Shown here: in pieces, positions 24,903-39,400 of the stretch | Layout of the letters: each line of letters starts with the position of its first letter | How positions within the stretch are numbered: position 1 is the stretch's first letter | DNA from: Trichoplax sp. H2 | Taxonomy: Eukaryota; Placozoa; Uniplacotomia; Trichoplacea | Reading direction: 5' to 3' | Assembly (NCBI GenBank): GCA_003344405.1 | Contig: NOWV01000170.1 | Coordinates: 106,416 to 170,415 of the forward strand | Length of the DNA: 64,000 nt | Made by a program: the position numbers and the translations under genes | The notes under the pieces: model-generated | Told to the model about the DNA's origin: nothing | Databases searched by the model: none | The model's input: only the letters and a program-made list of their open reading frames with translations

Positions 24903-26642
24903 TGACTATCCTCGACAACTAGCTTCCACTAGAGTGGCCATGAGCTTTATAAAGAACGATATTATATACTGTAGGTTGAGGCCACAATAATGAATGTCAC
25001 CCAGCAAAAGTGAAGGGTGCTACAAGGTGACTCGTCACGAGACAATCGTTTCCTGTACGGTTGTAGACAATTGAATTGGTACAGTTGAAGTGACCCGCAA
25101 AACAATAGTAGTCCTGCGCAGTTTGACTTCGTTCGTATTGTGAGACGATCATCTGCCTTTCTTATCTCTCTCTTGTACGGTCATCGTCCAGTACAGTACG
25201 TACGCCTGCGCTGCAGTCAACTCGTCCATTTGACCACACCTAGACTATGGATCATTTTGGCGCGCATTGGAAAAAACGGACCAATCAGTGTCCAGAATGG
25301 CATAACGACACTTGGGTTTTCAAAAAAAAAAATCCACCATTGACCGGGAATACAATATTTTGATAGGGTAGTATACTATCGGATACGCTAGATCCCGATG
25401 CAGTCCATTCGACTATTCTCTTCATCACCAATAGGAACATGACTAAGCGATGGTCTTAGTAGAGAGTACTGTAGAAGATCTACAGTACAGTAATCTACTG
25501 TATTGTACTGTAGTCTTGGATACTTTGCCTGCCTGCTTTCCAGTACTGTACGATCAGGCGGGTGAGATTGGAGTAGGTTGACTACCTTGGAGTGACATGT
25601 GAGGAGAATGACTTGTCCATGGTCGTGTGTCCAAAGAAACGTTCGTTGCAGATCACTTGCAGTCATTGACCACAGCGATAAGAAAATTTGCTAATGGCGG
25701 TTCTAAGATTCTCAAAACGTCTTCAAGACTAAAACATTTTCAAGACAAGCCTAAAATTCATTTCAATCGTAGACGATATCCAAGATCCATTGGTCAAGGT
25801 TGTTCGCTTCCATTTCTGGCTTTCTATCGTGGAATTCTCCAATTACACATATTGAAATCGCCCCTCCAAGGCAGTAAACACCAGCAACCCAGTGAACCAT
25901 GGTAGATGGTATGCAGTATTAAATACGGCTGTATCCAGGATGCATTTGTTTCGTCAATAAGCAAATTAAAGGTAAGACTTTCAATTCTATTCTGAATCAG
26001 CTAGCTGTACTTGGTTACTGTTGGAGCATAAAAACACACACAAGCATTTGCTATGATATCAAAGCACGAGTACAGTTGATAACAGTCTCACCAGTGGAAA
26101 TACTGTACGACAGGAAAAACAAATGCAAAGTTGAGGGACTAATATCATGATCCATGCTTGTAGTGAAGCACTTGTAGGCTTTGAAGATATATAGTGTAGA
26201 TCGGCACTTGCTAGCAGTCTCAAAAATAGCAAATACTGTACTATTGGAAAAGAAATGCAGGGTTAACGGACTAGCATCATAATCCATGCTTGCAAATTGT
26301 AGAAAATTTGCAATCACACCATGTCGTAGTGGAAAATTTCCGATCGATGTCGATCCGAAATGCGAAAATAGAGAGTACTATACGGCAATACCTTCCGAGT
26401 CTGCTACAGTAGTGCAGTAAAATACTGCCTGCTCGATATCGCGCTTAGCTAGTATATACGTAGGTTATACCGTAGGATGTTGGTCGAGGATTGCATGGTT
26501 CTATCGTTAAATAATAAAGTAACAATTGAAATGCGAAACGTTCAACCTTGATGTGTTAGAGCTGTGATATACTATCGTTACATAAGACAGAGATGGAGGA
26601 TTTTTATACCTACTGCACATTGTACAGTATATCACTAAATAG

Positions 26643-26900
26643 TAATCAATGAATTGACAGTAAATATGCTCAACACTTTGGTCCTGATATTGTATACCGT
26701 AACATATACATGTGATGTAGCTGCTTAGCAGTGACAAAAGAGCTTGATCTGGGATTGATGCACCTGCAACATAATCAATGAATTGACTGTAAATATGCTC
26801 AACACTTTGGTCCTGATGTTGTATACCGTAACGTATACATGTGATGTAGCTGCTTAGCAGTGACAAATGAGCTTGATCTGCGATTGATGCACCTGCAACA
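26643..26900. repeat. Tandem duplication, 129-bp unit
   Basis: Copies begin AATCAATGAATTGAC at 26643 and 26772 and differ at only a handful of sites. Because 129 is a multiple of three, an open frame runs through both copies on the minus strand (26507-27013). That frame has no recognised domain, and its 5' end overlaps the first DBF4 exon, so I do not call it a gene. Confidence 0.85.
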
Positions 26901-27048
26901 TTAAACAACAAATTCACAGTTAAAGCGCCATTCCGTAATACGTTTGTAAATATCGATGGCATCGGGTTTTCGGTAGTGGATACGAATACATGTATTTTGA
27001 TCGAAAATAACAATTAGCATGTATTTATACATCAATTTAGAATAATCA

Positions 27049-30000
27049 ATGTCTGGAAGAAAATTTGGATCTGTCGACACTGGCAGAAAGAGCAAACGCC
27101 GTGAAACACCATTTTCAACTGGCAAAAAGGGAATTAGAAAGTCTTTCAACAGGAATAGCGTTTTAAAGAAATCAGGTAGCTTTCTTAATTGTTAACTATT
27201 ATAGTTATCATAAAATCACAGTATGAGTAAACAGTACCTTTCGATCTATATTGCTGAAAGTATACAAACTAAAATGATAAATATCAATTGCGTTAATTCA
27301 ATGACCCTTAACATTGCTGATCTTAATAATCCCTAGAGCATCCGCGTGGACGTCGACGCTTAGATTTTTCCGACGATCCCCCTTTTAAAGGGAGAACATT
27401 TTACCTCGATCTTTATGGTTATAACGTTAACCTCTTGAATCAATTAGAGAAAGATTTACAAGATTTAGGAGGGGTAAGGAACAAATTATTGCAATTTATA
27501 TAATGAATTAGAAACAAGGATTGGCTCTTTATGACAGTCTTGTTATTACAAATGTTCCACTCTATACTAATTGGAACTTTTGCATTTTACTTCAAGGTAG
27601 TGGAAAAATTTTTCAGTAACGATGTCAATTGTGTCATTGTTCATCGTTCTAATTTCAATGAACAAGATAGTAACTGGAAAAATACACAGTCTTCAACGGG
27701 TTCAACGTCAACACAGAGTTTCTCTCATTGCAACTCTTTCGGGTAAAAGCCATTGTCTACCCTGATATTATTGTAATGTTAACTGTTTACCTAGCTTAAT
27801 ATGTGTAGTAATATAGGAGAAAGGATCTTAGTACGTAATTTTGTAACTGTAAAATAGGGCGAAATATTACTTTACAATTGAAAAGGAAGATAACTTATAG
27901 GAATACACTATGATAGATGTATCAATATAAAAAAATGAATAAAAGTCGTAAATTTTGAATGTTGGTATGGACATAATCTGATATCATTAATAACATTATC
28001 CCAGCTGAATGGGAATGGAAGCAAATTCCTGCTCTTGACATTATTGCTGTTCTTGTAAAAACAGCGATCTAATGAATTAGAATAACTTAAAGCGTTCTTA
28101 TTTCATCAATAGTCAGGATCGTTCCAGCCGAAGCCGTCCTCTACTAACTACTTATGTATGTTAAATTTCCCCTTTCTATGATTCATCTCGGCTACCGCAT
28201 TTCTATTGTTGTCATAACGAGACTAAATGCTTGTATTTGAAAATGTTTAGAATACGCGAGGAAAAGCACTTGTACAGCAAGCAGCAGCAAATGTTCCTTT
28301 GGTATTGATTATATTATTGCAATTTTCTATTTTTCTTGTAATCCAACATTGATTTCAATTTTTATTTGTATTACAGAGACATAACAATGGTGGTAATGCT
28401 GTTGTGTCAAAAGCTAGAGCTTTGGGCATCAAGATTGTCACCTTGGATAGTATCTTTCTATTGAAATAGTTGCAAAATAGTTTCAATAATGTTAAAATAA
28501 ATGATACTGGAAATTCAGTTCTTTGCGTAGAACTGCACTGGTATAAGCATGTAGGGTACAACAGAAGTATTTCTAAGTTTTATCAGGTAGTTGTATATAA
28601 TCCTTAATGCGTTCATAGAAGTTCAAAATTACTTGAAGAAGGAGAAAACGACCGCAAATTTGGGTGCTATTCGCAAGGTATTGTAGTATCGACATAACTG
28701 TACATATTTTTGTATTCATGCTTTCGGTATCGTAATTCAAGCTATGAATTAAAAAGGTATTTCTATATTTATCTTTATCCGACACGAAAGGATCGGAATG
28801 AATCCAGAAAGCTTGACATCAAAGGTTGTGAGTTTACGTCTTACACGTACATGTGCATCAGTAGCAGTTGGTATATAGCACATATTTCTTTGGATTAGTT
28901 TTAACTTTCTTGAATTTCCTTATTTTTTGAATCAGCTCAACACCTGAGAACTCCTTTCGTCAAAGTGCTCGATTTAAGCGGGTTAGTTTAACGATTTCTA
29001 TAACTTGCGACTGTGAAAACGATAAAGCATATCAAGGAATTTTTACCTATATCAATTCTACTGTATTGCAACCTTTGCTATTCAGGTGTAACAGTGCCTA
29101 GTTAAACCGTTTATATTCTATCTTGTAATAGCGACTATAAGCCATTAGTTGCGGAATTTAACACGTGGCCCCGTGTTAATCTTGACTCTTCGTCTGGCAC
29201 GTGCCCCTTTAAACAGTCTAAGAAAAAAGAAATTTATAAATCCAAAATACAGAAACGAGCAAAAAATTCTTCGCCAGATAAACTACCCGGAATTGGCCTG
29301 CAACTGACCAATGTGGTAGATGATATTCCTGTCATTAAGAATCAGCAAAATCTTCCGTAAGTTACCTTACGCTATCTATTCTTTTACTCATACCTGTACA
29401 TACTTGACCATGTATTATACTGTATAAGCCTTATTCATCGGATATTGTTTCTTGCTTGAATAGTAGAATAACAACTAAAATTGGATTTAAGGATGGCAGG
29501 CATCAGAAAAGAAAAATTCGATTATGTGAATGTTGCGGAAAGAAGTTTGAAGACTATGAAGACGTATGTCTTTTCTTACATGATGCAATTTATCATCTGT
29601 GTGAAGAATAATGTGATTTGTTTATGATTACAGCATCTGACTAGTGCAATACACCGGCAATTTGCTCAGAATGACTCTAATTATAGAAGTATCGATGGCT
29701 TAATTAACAGTGAATTACGAATCGAAAATTTAATTCGTGATATTAATGCACAAGCTACAGAATCACTCATCGACAAAGATGCTCTGTAAGAACTCTTGCA
29801 TATATTATAGTGTGATTGTGAAACTGATTGTAATAAGCATCAAAAAGAGCATTTCTATTCGCGTACTATAATTACTGATGCTTTTACGATGTATAATAGT
29901 ATCTATTTCCATGATATGCTATTAATTCCTATTATAGTAGTATAAAGATGTACTTTCTGAATTAAGCTGCGGCCCTATCTAAATATCCAACTAAGATTTT

Positions 30001-31201
30001 ATAGTAACTTGAACGACTTTATGCGTCTTCTGGATGACGTAAGTAGCACTAACCCTTTTCTGATACTCTAATTGTTTTTAATTTCAGTCTTGACGAATCG
30101 GTTATTTACCAACAAGGAGAAAAGAAAATCTCAATAATCAATAAAGATGGCGATTCGACCACGCTGAGGTCGTCGGTTTTGTTAACTAACCTGGAGAATA
30201 CAACCTATGACAAAGACCAAAATAACACGCTCATTAATTGTTTAGAAATGCAGGAAAACAAAACTTGCCAATGCCCTTTGCAAAATACATCGGAATTAAA
30301 TCAATTAAGGGAAATTTTTCTAGATTCCAGTGATACTGTAGAATTTTTGGGATTTAGCGGTGGCGAAAGTGAATCAAGCTATGTCGAATTAACAGCTAGT
30401 CGCTCATCTACAATTAGTCTTAACAATGATATGTTATCATCGGAAAGTTTATTACCAGATTGCCCTACAACTGCAAACCTACGGGAAGATAATGTAAATC
30501 AGAATAACTTTAAAACATCCAGCGAGGAGGTACAAAGTAGGAAAAAGTCGCCTCTCATTGCAACTGCAAACATTGCAAAAAATTTAGAGAACGAAGGTTT
30601 TACACAGGAGTGCCAATATAGTGAAAACTGTACTTATACTAAAATTAGCATGCCCGTTGAAACTCCCACAATTGAGAGAAGTTCCTCATGCTCTTCTACG
30701 GCATCGTTAACGAAGGAGGACGTCAATGCAATAGGATTGGCTACTTCCGAATCTGATACAGCGTGTTCGAAGGAAGACTGTAACATTTCCGGTGGTGTGA
30801 CACAGTCTTCTTTGCAACAGCGATCTTTAAGACCGCGAAATATTAAAACCCTGTCACGAGAGACAAAAAGTAAATATATGCCTATTCTGCGGTCATCTCA
30901 AGTATCACACGCGTACAACAAAAAGAGTAATCCCAAACCCTGTACGAAACGAACTTCCTACCGAAGGCCAAATAAAAGAAAGTTTTGTAAACTCGATCAA
31001 ATACCAGATAGTCCAAAAAAGAAATTGACCTTTCAACATTATGACTGTATGGATTTTTCCGCTAATACATCTTCTGATTTTGAGATGCCAGAACCAAATT
31101 ATAAGTGTCATCTCAGCCAAGAAGTTGAGAAAAAAAGTATTAAAACAACTAGTAGCGGTAAAGTAATTAAAAAAATCACCAAGTACTGCCATACAAGTTA
31201 A
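27049..31201 (+). CDS. DBF4: DBF4, regulatory subunit of CDC7 kinase
   Basis: Exons: 27049-27175, 27337-27473, 27597-27669, 28261-28301, 28377-28449, 28619-28677, 28791-28824, 28936-28981, 29132-29356, 29464-29563, 29634-29785, 30088-31201 (stop 31199-31201). In-phase sum is 726 residues. DBF4 binds and activates CDC7, which phosphorylates MCM helicase at replication origins; it acts in the nucleus in S phase. All three family motifs are visible: N (BRCT-like; KGRTFYLDLYGYNV ... DLQDLGG), M (RTPFVKVLDLSG), and the C zinc finger CECCGKKF ... HLTSAIH (CCHH). The single large last exon is Ser-rich and basic at its end. It holds EFLGF, a motif that sits near the C-terminus of human DBF4 but here is followed by about 280 residues. 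One junction is unsure: exon 3 could end at 27742 instead of 27669 and exon 4 start at 28251, but phase then fails. Confidence 0.93.
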
Positions 31202-33418
31202 TTCTGATTATTTGTGATGCAGAATCAGTACATTATTCATTGTCAAACACGAAATTTAGAAATACTTCGGTTATGCTATGCAACTGTCACACCGTAAAAC
31301 CTGTTTATGAAAGCGACAACTAGATTTCTTATAGATCAGCTATTAATAAATATTCGATTTCCTATTCTATTTTATCTGTTTTCTTTGACAGTTTTGCCTC
31401 TCTATTTATACAACTGTTAATAGTGCGATTCTTCCAGTGAACCGTTCATACAGATGTTGACTCGCATTACGGAAAGAAGAATTAACTTCTTCCATTGCCT
31501 AGTTTCAGCTTATTTAAAGTTACAGATGGAATTATAATAATATCGTTATGTCACAGCTGTATATGTAATTTAACGATTGATCTACTATTCTGTACATACG
31601 AAAGAATCGAATCATACGTGTTATAGAATATACGCATTCCTAATGTTAAAGGTATGTTTGTTTTTTTAAAATGCGAATGTTGTACACCTGCTGTCATTGA
31701 TTTGTATATGATAATCATGAAGATTTGCTCGGATATATTTAAGAGCACATATATACGAATGTTTAGAGAAATTATTATGATTAAGTGTACAAGTTGTCGA
31801 TGCGACAATACATTTATTAAATTTTGGTCACGTCGTTTACTTTTTAAGTTAAACTCTTTACGTTGCTTCAATAGTGTGCATATATTATACAATGTGATTC
31901 ATTATCAAATTAATCGCTACTGCATATGTCACTAATATGTATATGATTGATGCTATCTGCAATCTAAAGAGTCATTCCGCAAAAATACTGCAACCACTGT
32001 GATAGTACCACTTCTATTATTTTTGTATAGTGTTGTAGTGATGCACGGTACTTTGAATCTTGAACAGTCCAGAAAAGAGTCGGTATAATAAACGCAGTTT
32101 GAATCCGATCGAGATAAAGATAATTGTAAGCTACAGCATTATTTTACTTGCTATTAAATTTGACGCTTTAGTTGTAATTTTTTTTATTTAATTGTACACT
32201 TACATTATTGATCATCTTTTCAGTGATTGAATCTATTGAAATGAAAATACGTGTATATCTTTTACGATATTAAATATTGGCTATAAAAGTCAAATATAAA
32301 AGAAATTCGCTGTGCATAACCCTATATCGCTAATTTTGTTTATTGTAAACTATCAGCTTTGATATAGAGAAATAGCTGAAAATATTCGCATACAACTAAC
32401 TAAAAATGAAGCCAAGAACAACTTAATTCATAAGCTTCATGTCTGGCGCTTTCATTCAGTAACATGGTTTATCAATTGTCACTAGCTATGCAATCCTTTA
32501 TTTTTTTATTGGATGTTTAGCAATAAAACCAAGCCGTGGACTCCAAATATTCCTATTTTAGCAGTCTACGATAGATTTCGACTGCCTAGTAAGTAATTAT
32601 TACTTGATATTGACCAACAGTTTTGAAGGGAGGCATACAATAGTTCATAGCTGTATTATTAGTATTAGCAACCATTCATTGATATATTTCCAAATTAAGC
32701 TATAATTCATTTACATAAAATTCATCAAGTTTGTGATTGTATAAAAAGCATTATCCAACGAAAGTAGAATGAACTAGTTATTTAGTGTTGATACATATTA
32801 ATAATTATTAGGGAATATTATATTATTTGTTCTGGTCGTTAGGGAGCATAGCTATTACGTTAAACATTATACAGTGGATTATGTATCGAGAATAAAATCA
32901 ATCCATACGAATTATTGCTCAATAGTATCTTTGTTGTCATTCAAATTATCCATCTAATAAATACTTGATATATTGTAACGGTAATGATTATCGACTTAAA
33001 AAAGCAAATCTAGTATGAATGTATTACTTTAAGATTAAGATTTGATATTTGTATCTTCGATTACAGTTATTTATTCGTAGAGATAGGCTATCTTGATCCA
33101 AAGCCTAACCATCGTCTAGCGTTATTTTAATGCATAGTTAAAGATTCAGCTTGTATACCAAACTAAGTAGTAAAGTAATCACGCACAAATTAAATTACTG
33201 ACATCATTAAAAAAAATTATTAGTAGAAAGACTAAAAAATCACTGAATATGCTTGAATAAATGACCAGGTTTTGAAAATACTTGACGAAATGACTTTGAA
33301 CAAGTATTACTGCTACTGTTCATTTGCCAATTTACATGATCACTAGTCTATCAAATCTATAGTGATGATTATGGTAATAGTACAGTAAGAACTTTACGTT
33401 TAGTAATTACCTTTTTCC
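31202..33418. other. Intergenic between DBF4 and spartin 3' ends
   Basis: The two genes converge here, so this stretch holds both 3' UTRs. It is AT-rich, with several AATAAA-like words (for example near 32090 and 32522). I see no exon and none of the GTAC-rich islands that mark 5' flanks. Confidence 0.5.
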
Positions 33419-36400
33419 TTATGTTCTTCTAATGATTCTTTGTAAGGGATTCATTTTCAGTTTCTTAGCAAATGTGTTGACTTTAGAATTCTTAGCTGAA
33501 TAGCTGTACCTGAACGCGTTGGTATTACGATTACCCTGATTATTTTTGCCGGAACCCAAATTAGCATCTTTAGCATTATTACTGTCGTCTGCGTCGCTGT
33601 CATGTTTATCATCTTCGGTCTTTTCTTCGGTTTTATCTTTGATTTTATCGTTGGTTTTATCTCCCGTTCTTTCTTCAGTTTTTTCTTCAGTCTTTTCGTC
33701 AATCTTTTCGTCTTTATCTTGAACATTTTGACTCTTTTCTCCTGCTAAAATCAAGTAGTAAAACATCCGAATTCTATTATTTGCTTTTTCTATCCGATAT
33801 ATAGAAGTTGAAAGATTACCACTTATTTACTGTATCGTATTTGTCATACAACCATAGAATAGGAAAATTAAATCTGCAATATCTAACCAGTTGCATAATT
33901 GGTTGCTTTTAGAACGAGACGGTTAATCTAAAATTAAGTCATCATTACTAACCGTCATCAAGGTTCTCAATAGAGGATGCTGCAGATGCTGTTGATGTGT
34001 TGATTTGATCTGTAGCTGAATATTCGTTTGCATCAGTTGTTTTGGATGATTCGTCTCTATCACTATCTTTCGCAGCTTCGTTGTTACTTGTTGATGATGA
34101 ATCTTTCTTAATACGATTGGCCTTGGGGCTCTTTGGTGTTTTTGAATTGTCTTGTATGTAGGTATCACTGATAGCTGCGACCGTATCCACCGTTAGACTA
34201 ATTTCAATAAGAGAGTAATATTAATATATTGCCTTTTATATTACGTGATAACTCATAAAGCTGTTACTATTGGTAATTAGCATGATTAATAATAAGATAT
34301 TGTTACTATTAGTAAGTTCCATCCTATATATTTATGAATAACCATAGGCAATAATATCAAGCTTTAAGGGAATTTATAAAATGTGATTTAATTGAATAAT
34401 TTTCTTAATTACTCACTCTAAATTAAAGTTATCAACCAATCGATCGACCTATTGAATGTAGAAAAAATATTACTTAGTCAACACTTAAAAACAAATTATT
34501 TTAAAGTCCAATATATATGTAATAATGATAATGTTAGACATAACATTTATTATGATCAAGATCCCACATACGGCATGAATCATTTACCAACAACTATCCC
34601 ATAATGGTTTAATTAAGTAGTTAATTATAAGAAATAAGAATCTGAATTATCAAATTAGCAAGTTATCATAACACTTACAGCAACAACATTGCCTACAGTT
34701 GAGAAAGCGCCCTGGGTTATATTACCGACTTTATCACCATATCTGTCAGAAATAAATTTAAAATTAATTAATAATGAGGTAATGATGCCCTACTTCTACA
34801 TGAATGTTATAAATACGTCAAGATCGAACGAAAATGAGCACTTTTATCAAAGTAAATGATTTGAGTCTACACTTTTTAAAACTATCCAATGCTAAGATTT
34901 TAATTCTTAAAGTATTAAAATATTACAGCCAAGAGAATTCATCGCATGGCTTTCACTAAATTTTTTTTATCTAGTTCTATGTCTGTTACAATAATAAAAT
35001 ATTAAATCTCTGTCTAGCATCCTTACAAGATTACATCATCAATCAATTGTTTATACTTGTTATAAATGAAGTTACATCTACCAAGTTTTCCAATAAAACA
35101 TTTACCTATGCCTTGCACTGTCTGATGTGTTTTGAGACCATGATTTGGAAATTTTAACGATACTCTTTTCCAGGCCAGAATATACTGAGTACAGACCTAT
35201 AAGAAAGTAAAAAGAATTTTTGATATCCAATATCTATGATAATAAAGCATGCCAACATAGTCTCATTTAATCTCGACGCGTTTAGTAACTTGGTAGATGA
35301 ATTAGCAGCCTAATAATCGTATGAAATTTTCATATCTAAGATATAATTATGATATTCCTGTAAGAAAGTGCTTGATATTTTTGATCTTGTTTGTTTGATA
35401 CCGCGATCAATTAGTAGTTATGATCTGCTGATCTTGCATGCCATACGCAAATTAGATGTTTCTGACCGATATCTTTCTAGGCTGCATTCTTTACAACACT
35501 CTTGCAATAGCAGTCGATAGTAGACCACACTGACTGATAGTTAATCTTACATAACCTGAACAATTTACCAGATTTTTTAAAGAAGGATAATTTATATCAA
35601 GAATACTACAGATTGTCCTAGTAAATGTTATGCAACAACTAATAAATAATCAAGATAGTCGTCTGATAATTCTTTATGTTATTAGTATAGACCACCAGAT
35701 ATAGTATTTAGACATAATATCTAGCAACTCATGTTTCATTTTGGAGAATAACACATCAGTAGTCATAGCAGCAGCCTGTTAATCTGTCTGATATTAGCGA
35801 TTTCACTGGTTCTCCTTTATCTATTTCTATTTCGAATAGTTAACAGTTCGAGTATATCCTATACAACACTAAACTGATAATAACAAGAGCTGCTTGATAA
35901 CTGATTAAATCTGATCTTAGTAACTGAGATATCCCTGTAGGAAAGCGTAGTTGATATCTACATTATTACATATAATTCTTTTTTAATGTTTTATAGTATC
36001 TATTTAGCGATTATGTTATCAGTTGGACAATCTCATATAAACTTAAGAATTTGAATATTCATTTCTTATATAGATGTAATTCTTCAAGAGTAATGAATTA
36101 TATTATTGATATTGTGATATTAAATCAGTTATTTTAGTAGAAACTGCAAATTTTTAAAGCTACTAACACAGAAAGACCTTAGTCATTTACCTTCCATGCT
36201 GGCTAGACCAATCTTGCCGAAACTGTTATCAACTGAATCACTCCATTTCTTCTTCTCTTCTTCCTCGTGCAACTTATGCTGATAATATTGCTTAGTTGCT
36301 TCTGTATCTTCTTCGGATAGTTTTTCGGCTCCTAGCAGTTTCCTGTTAACATTGAAGACAGCAGTTTCTAGGCCAGCTCCAACTTCTACCACTTTATCTG

Positions 36401-39400
36401 CAAGACACCAAATCAAAGCAATTTAATTACTTTTGTAAAAGCTGTCATTTAAGGCTATTCTTATAATTAATCACGTTTAGATTAAAATTACTTGACTATT
36501 GCTCTCTCATTTCATATCAGTCTACAATTTATTCACATTGCAACTGTTCAGCGAAGATATAAAAAATTGATGGCTTATTCAAGAGTAACAATAGTTTCAT
36601 TAAAACTTTAGTGTAATCTATCTTATAGTAATCTGCAATTTATAATTTAATTATTACTAAAAGCGGCTAAAAGTTGGCTGGCTATTACTTCAGTTTTATG
36701 GTATGCATTTAATTGAGATTTATTGAGGGTCGAAAAACTATACTAAAGCATTTCATTCGTTATTTATCCAGTTATTCCATGAGATTTACTTTATTTGTTT
36801 TATTAAATGATGCTAATTAACATTATAACATAATTTTATATATCAAGATGTATAAATTAAAGTAAAGATTTATGCTTGCCGTTAATCGAAAATGTCTAAA
36901 GATGGCAATAATTTTGATAGTAATACTGAGAAGTAGTTTTCTTAGCTAGTATTGCATAGATGTTCATCGAGCATATGGAATGAATAGATAAATACCAAAC
37001 TTTGCTCTAGCCTTACCATTGATCTATATTATCCATTCTAATTGATGGAATAAAATCAAGTGGCTGGAAGTGGAAACTTACCTGATGCTTTATCGGTAGT
37101 TGTTAATCCTGTATCCAGGCCGACAGTAGTGGTTATTTTTCCTTGCTCATGTCGTTGCCGCCATTCTTCATGACGCTTAAAAGATAAATGAGAAAATTTC
37201 TTGTTTTATATCGGTTATTTTTCTTCCCTTATGATCACATAAGATAATTTAATGTATAAATAATTTCCTTTTATTAACAGGTGTAACAACTATTTTTTGA
37301 TCGGTTGGCAAAAAAAGATTTCTATAGACAAGTGGATGATACTTATTAAAATATAACTGGAATCTTTAGATTAGGTTTATATTATAATTGGAGTTAATAG
37401 CAGAGCGGTTACGGTAGGAGTAAATCTATCACCGTATAGTATGGTATCGAATAAAGAGAATTGTATCCATTTAAATACCGTATATGAAAAAGTATTTATG
37501 ATCTAGTAGAGTATAGAGGTTTCTTTTATATCTATTTAATAGAATAAAGCAATTGCGGCAATAAAATCTTTCATGATATAGTATCGCATCGACTAAAGAG
37601 AATTATATGAATATCTACTTCAGAAATCATTATTTCCAAATACCAAACGAAAGTTATTGCTTATTGAATGGATATAACAATTGTAAATCAGAATGTAAAA
37701 ATGTATCGATGACCTGGTAGGAAGTCTCTTTTTATCTCTACATAGCAAATGATAGTGATCTCGGCTAATTACAGTAGTAATGTGTTGTGCTTTAAAGGCA
37801 TAATAGTCCGATAAAGTATAGTAGTATGTGAAGTAGAAAAGGTTGGAGATTTGTTGTATTTTAGTAGCTCAAATTTCACGCTAATTAATAAATTGCCAAC
37901 CTTAGGAGCTACAAAGCCCCTTTATTAACAGATCTTAGAATAGCGGCTTGCAGACCTCATTTAAAATGTCTCTTTCAGATATTTAAGCGATAGAATCATT
38001 AATTATAATTCAGTAGCGAATGTTATTTTCTTTAATTTATTTCTTTGACTATCGAGTATACAGTATTAAAAATTTACACTTAAACGAGATTTCTCTTTTC
38101 TATGCAATGCTATCTTACCTTATCGATGTTTTTACTTGTTTTTTCTGCATGTTTAATGGTATCATAAGCAATCTTGTCCGTTGTTCTGTTAATAAACTAT
38201 TATAGAAAAGACATTAGGCACAGGCTAAAATATACAAAATGGCGAAAGAATCGATTGGAATATACTGAATTAGGAAGGAAGATTGCCTTAGATTAAAAGT
38301 ATTATTAACTTACACCGGCTACTTTTGCACCCCAAGTGTCTTTACTTTTGTCCTGGTATAGAATTAATCAATCAATCAATCAACAGTTCTACGAGCTCTG
38401 TCCAAATCTTTCGCAATTCATTTTGTTATTCAGTAAGACTATCTTATGATAATTATATTGTATGCTATAAGTTAATACGTCTGAATATAATAAAATAATA
38501 AACGGATCAAGGTACTATCATAGTGGTTAAAAAGTGTCTGATCATGTGCAATTACAAAATCCTGTACATAATGTTATAATATTATTCATAATAATTAGAT
38601 CCGAAATGATAGTTACCCAAACCAAATCTTCTTCCACTAAAAGGAAAACAAGAAGATAAGGAAATTAATATCTTGGATGTAATAAAATAACAGAAACTTT
38701 CTAATAGGCAAATGTAAGTGCAATTGTGCAAGTATTGAAGACAGTAATTGATTCCTGAAACAGACTGACATCTATTATTTTCTTCATCTACTTCTTGGTC
38801 AGATTCATCACTGCCAGCAATAAGAAGGCCACTTAAATTCATCTCGTTGGTGTCGCTATTTTTGGCAGACTCTCCATCTTCTTCATGTTCATCTTGATGG
38901 TCATCTTGATGGTCATCTTGCTGTTCTTCCTGTTGCTGTTTTTCTTCTTCTAATTTTTGTAGATAAATTTTCTTTTCTTCTAGGTACATAGCTTGATTAA
39001 TAGCTGTCTTAAGCTGGCCTTTAGCACTATTAGAAACAGCAATTTATCAAGGCTCTCTTTAACTCATTGTATAACCTAGTGGAACTTCTACACCAATTTC
39101 ACTACGGATAGAAATAAGTTTATTTACCATCTCATTCGAAATTGTAAGTGAAGCATCGCTTCCCATTCGTCTCCGACACATGTCGGACCTGTGCAGTCTA
39201 ATTCTAAACCTCTCTCCAATGTATCAAAAGCCTCTAATGGTATTTGAGTAAATTTGCAGTGGTTATGTCTTGAATTTTGACAGCTACTTGTATGATCAGA
39301 TGCAGGATAGACAACAAATAAGTACTGTTCGCTTACCCTTAAAGTAGTTGACATACTCTTCTCCATTATCTTGGCACTTCTTGCCTTGCTCAATCAAACT

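Larger units (their letters stand above)
23464..27048. other. Intergenic between CFAP69 and DBF4, rich in repeats
   Basis: The two genes run in the same direction. The first part is AT-rich with a TA microsatellite near 23950. A 112-bp array fills 24229-24902, GTAC-type words are scattered at 25170-25560, and a 129-bp duplication lies at 26643-26900. Several short open frames here lack any recognised domain. The last 150 bp should contain the DBF4 promoter and 5' UTR. Confidence 0.5.

Noticed and set aside
26507-27149. Minus-strand open frames over the 129-bp duplication and the first DBF4 exon
   Set aside because: The frame is kept open by the duplication length; no family recognised, and it is antisense to the DBF4 start.
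39234-39336. Continuous open frame joining the two MIT-coding pieces of spartin
   Set aside because: The upstream piece is in a different frame; only splicing out this stretch gives the MIT-like sequence on both sides.
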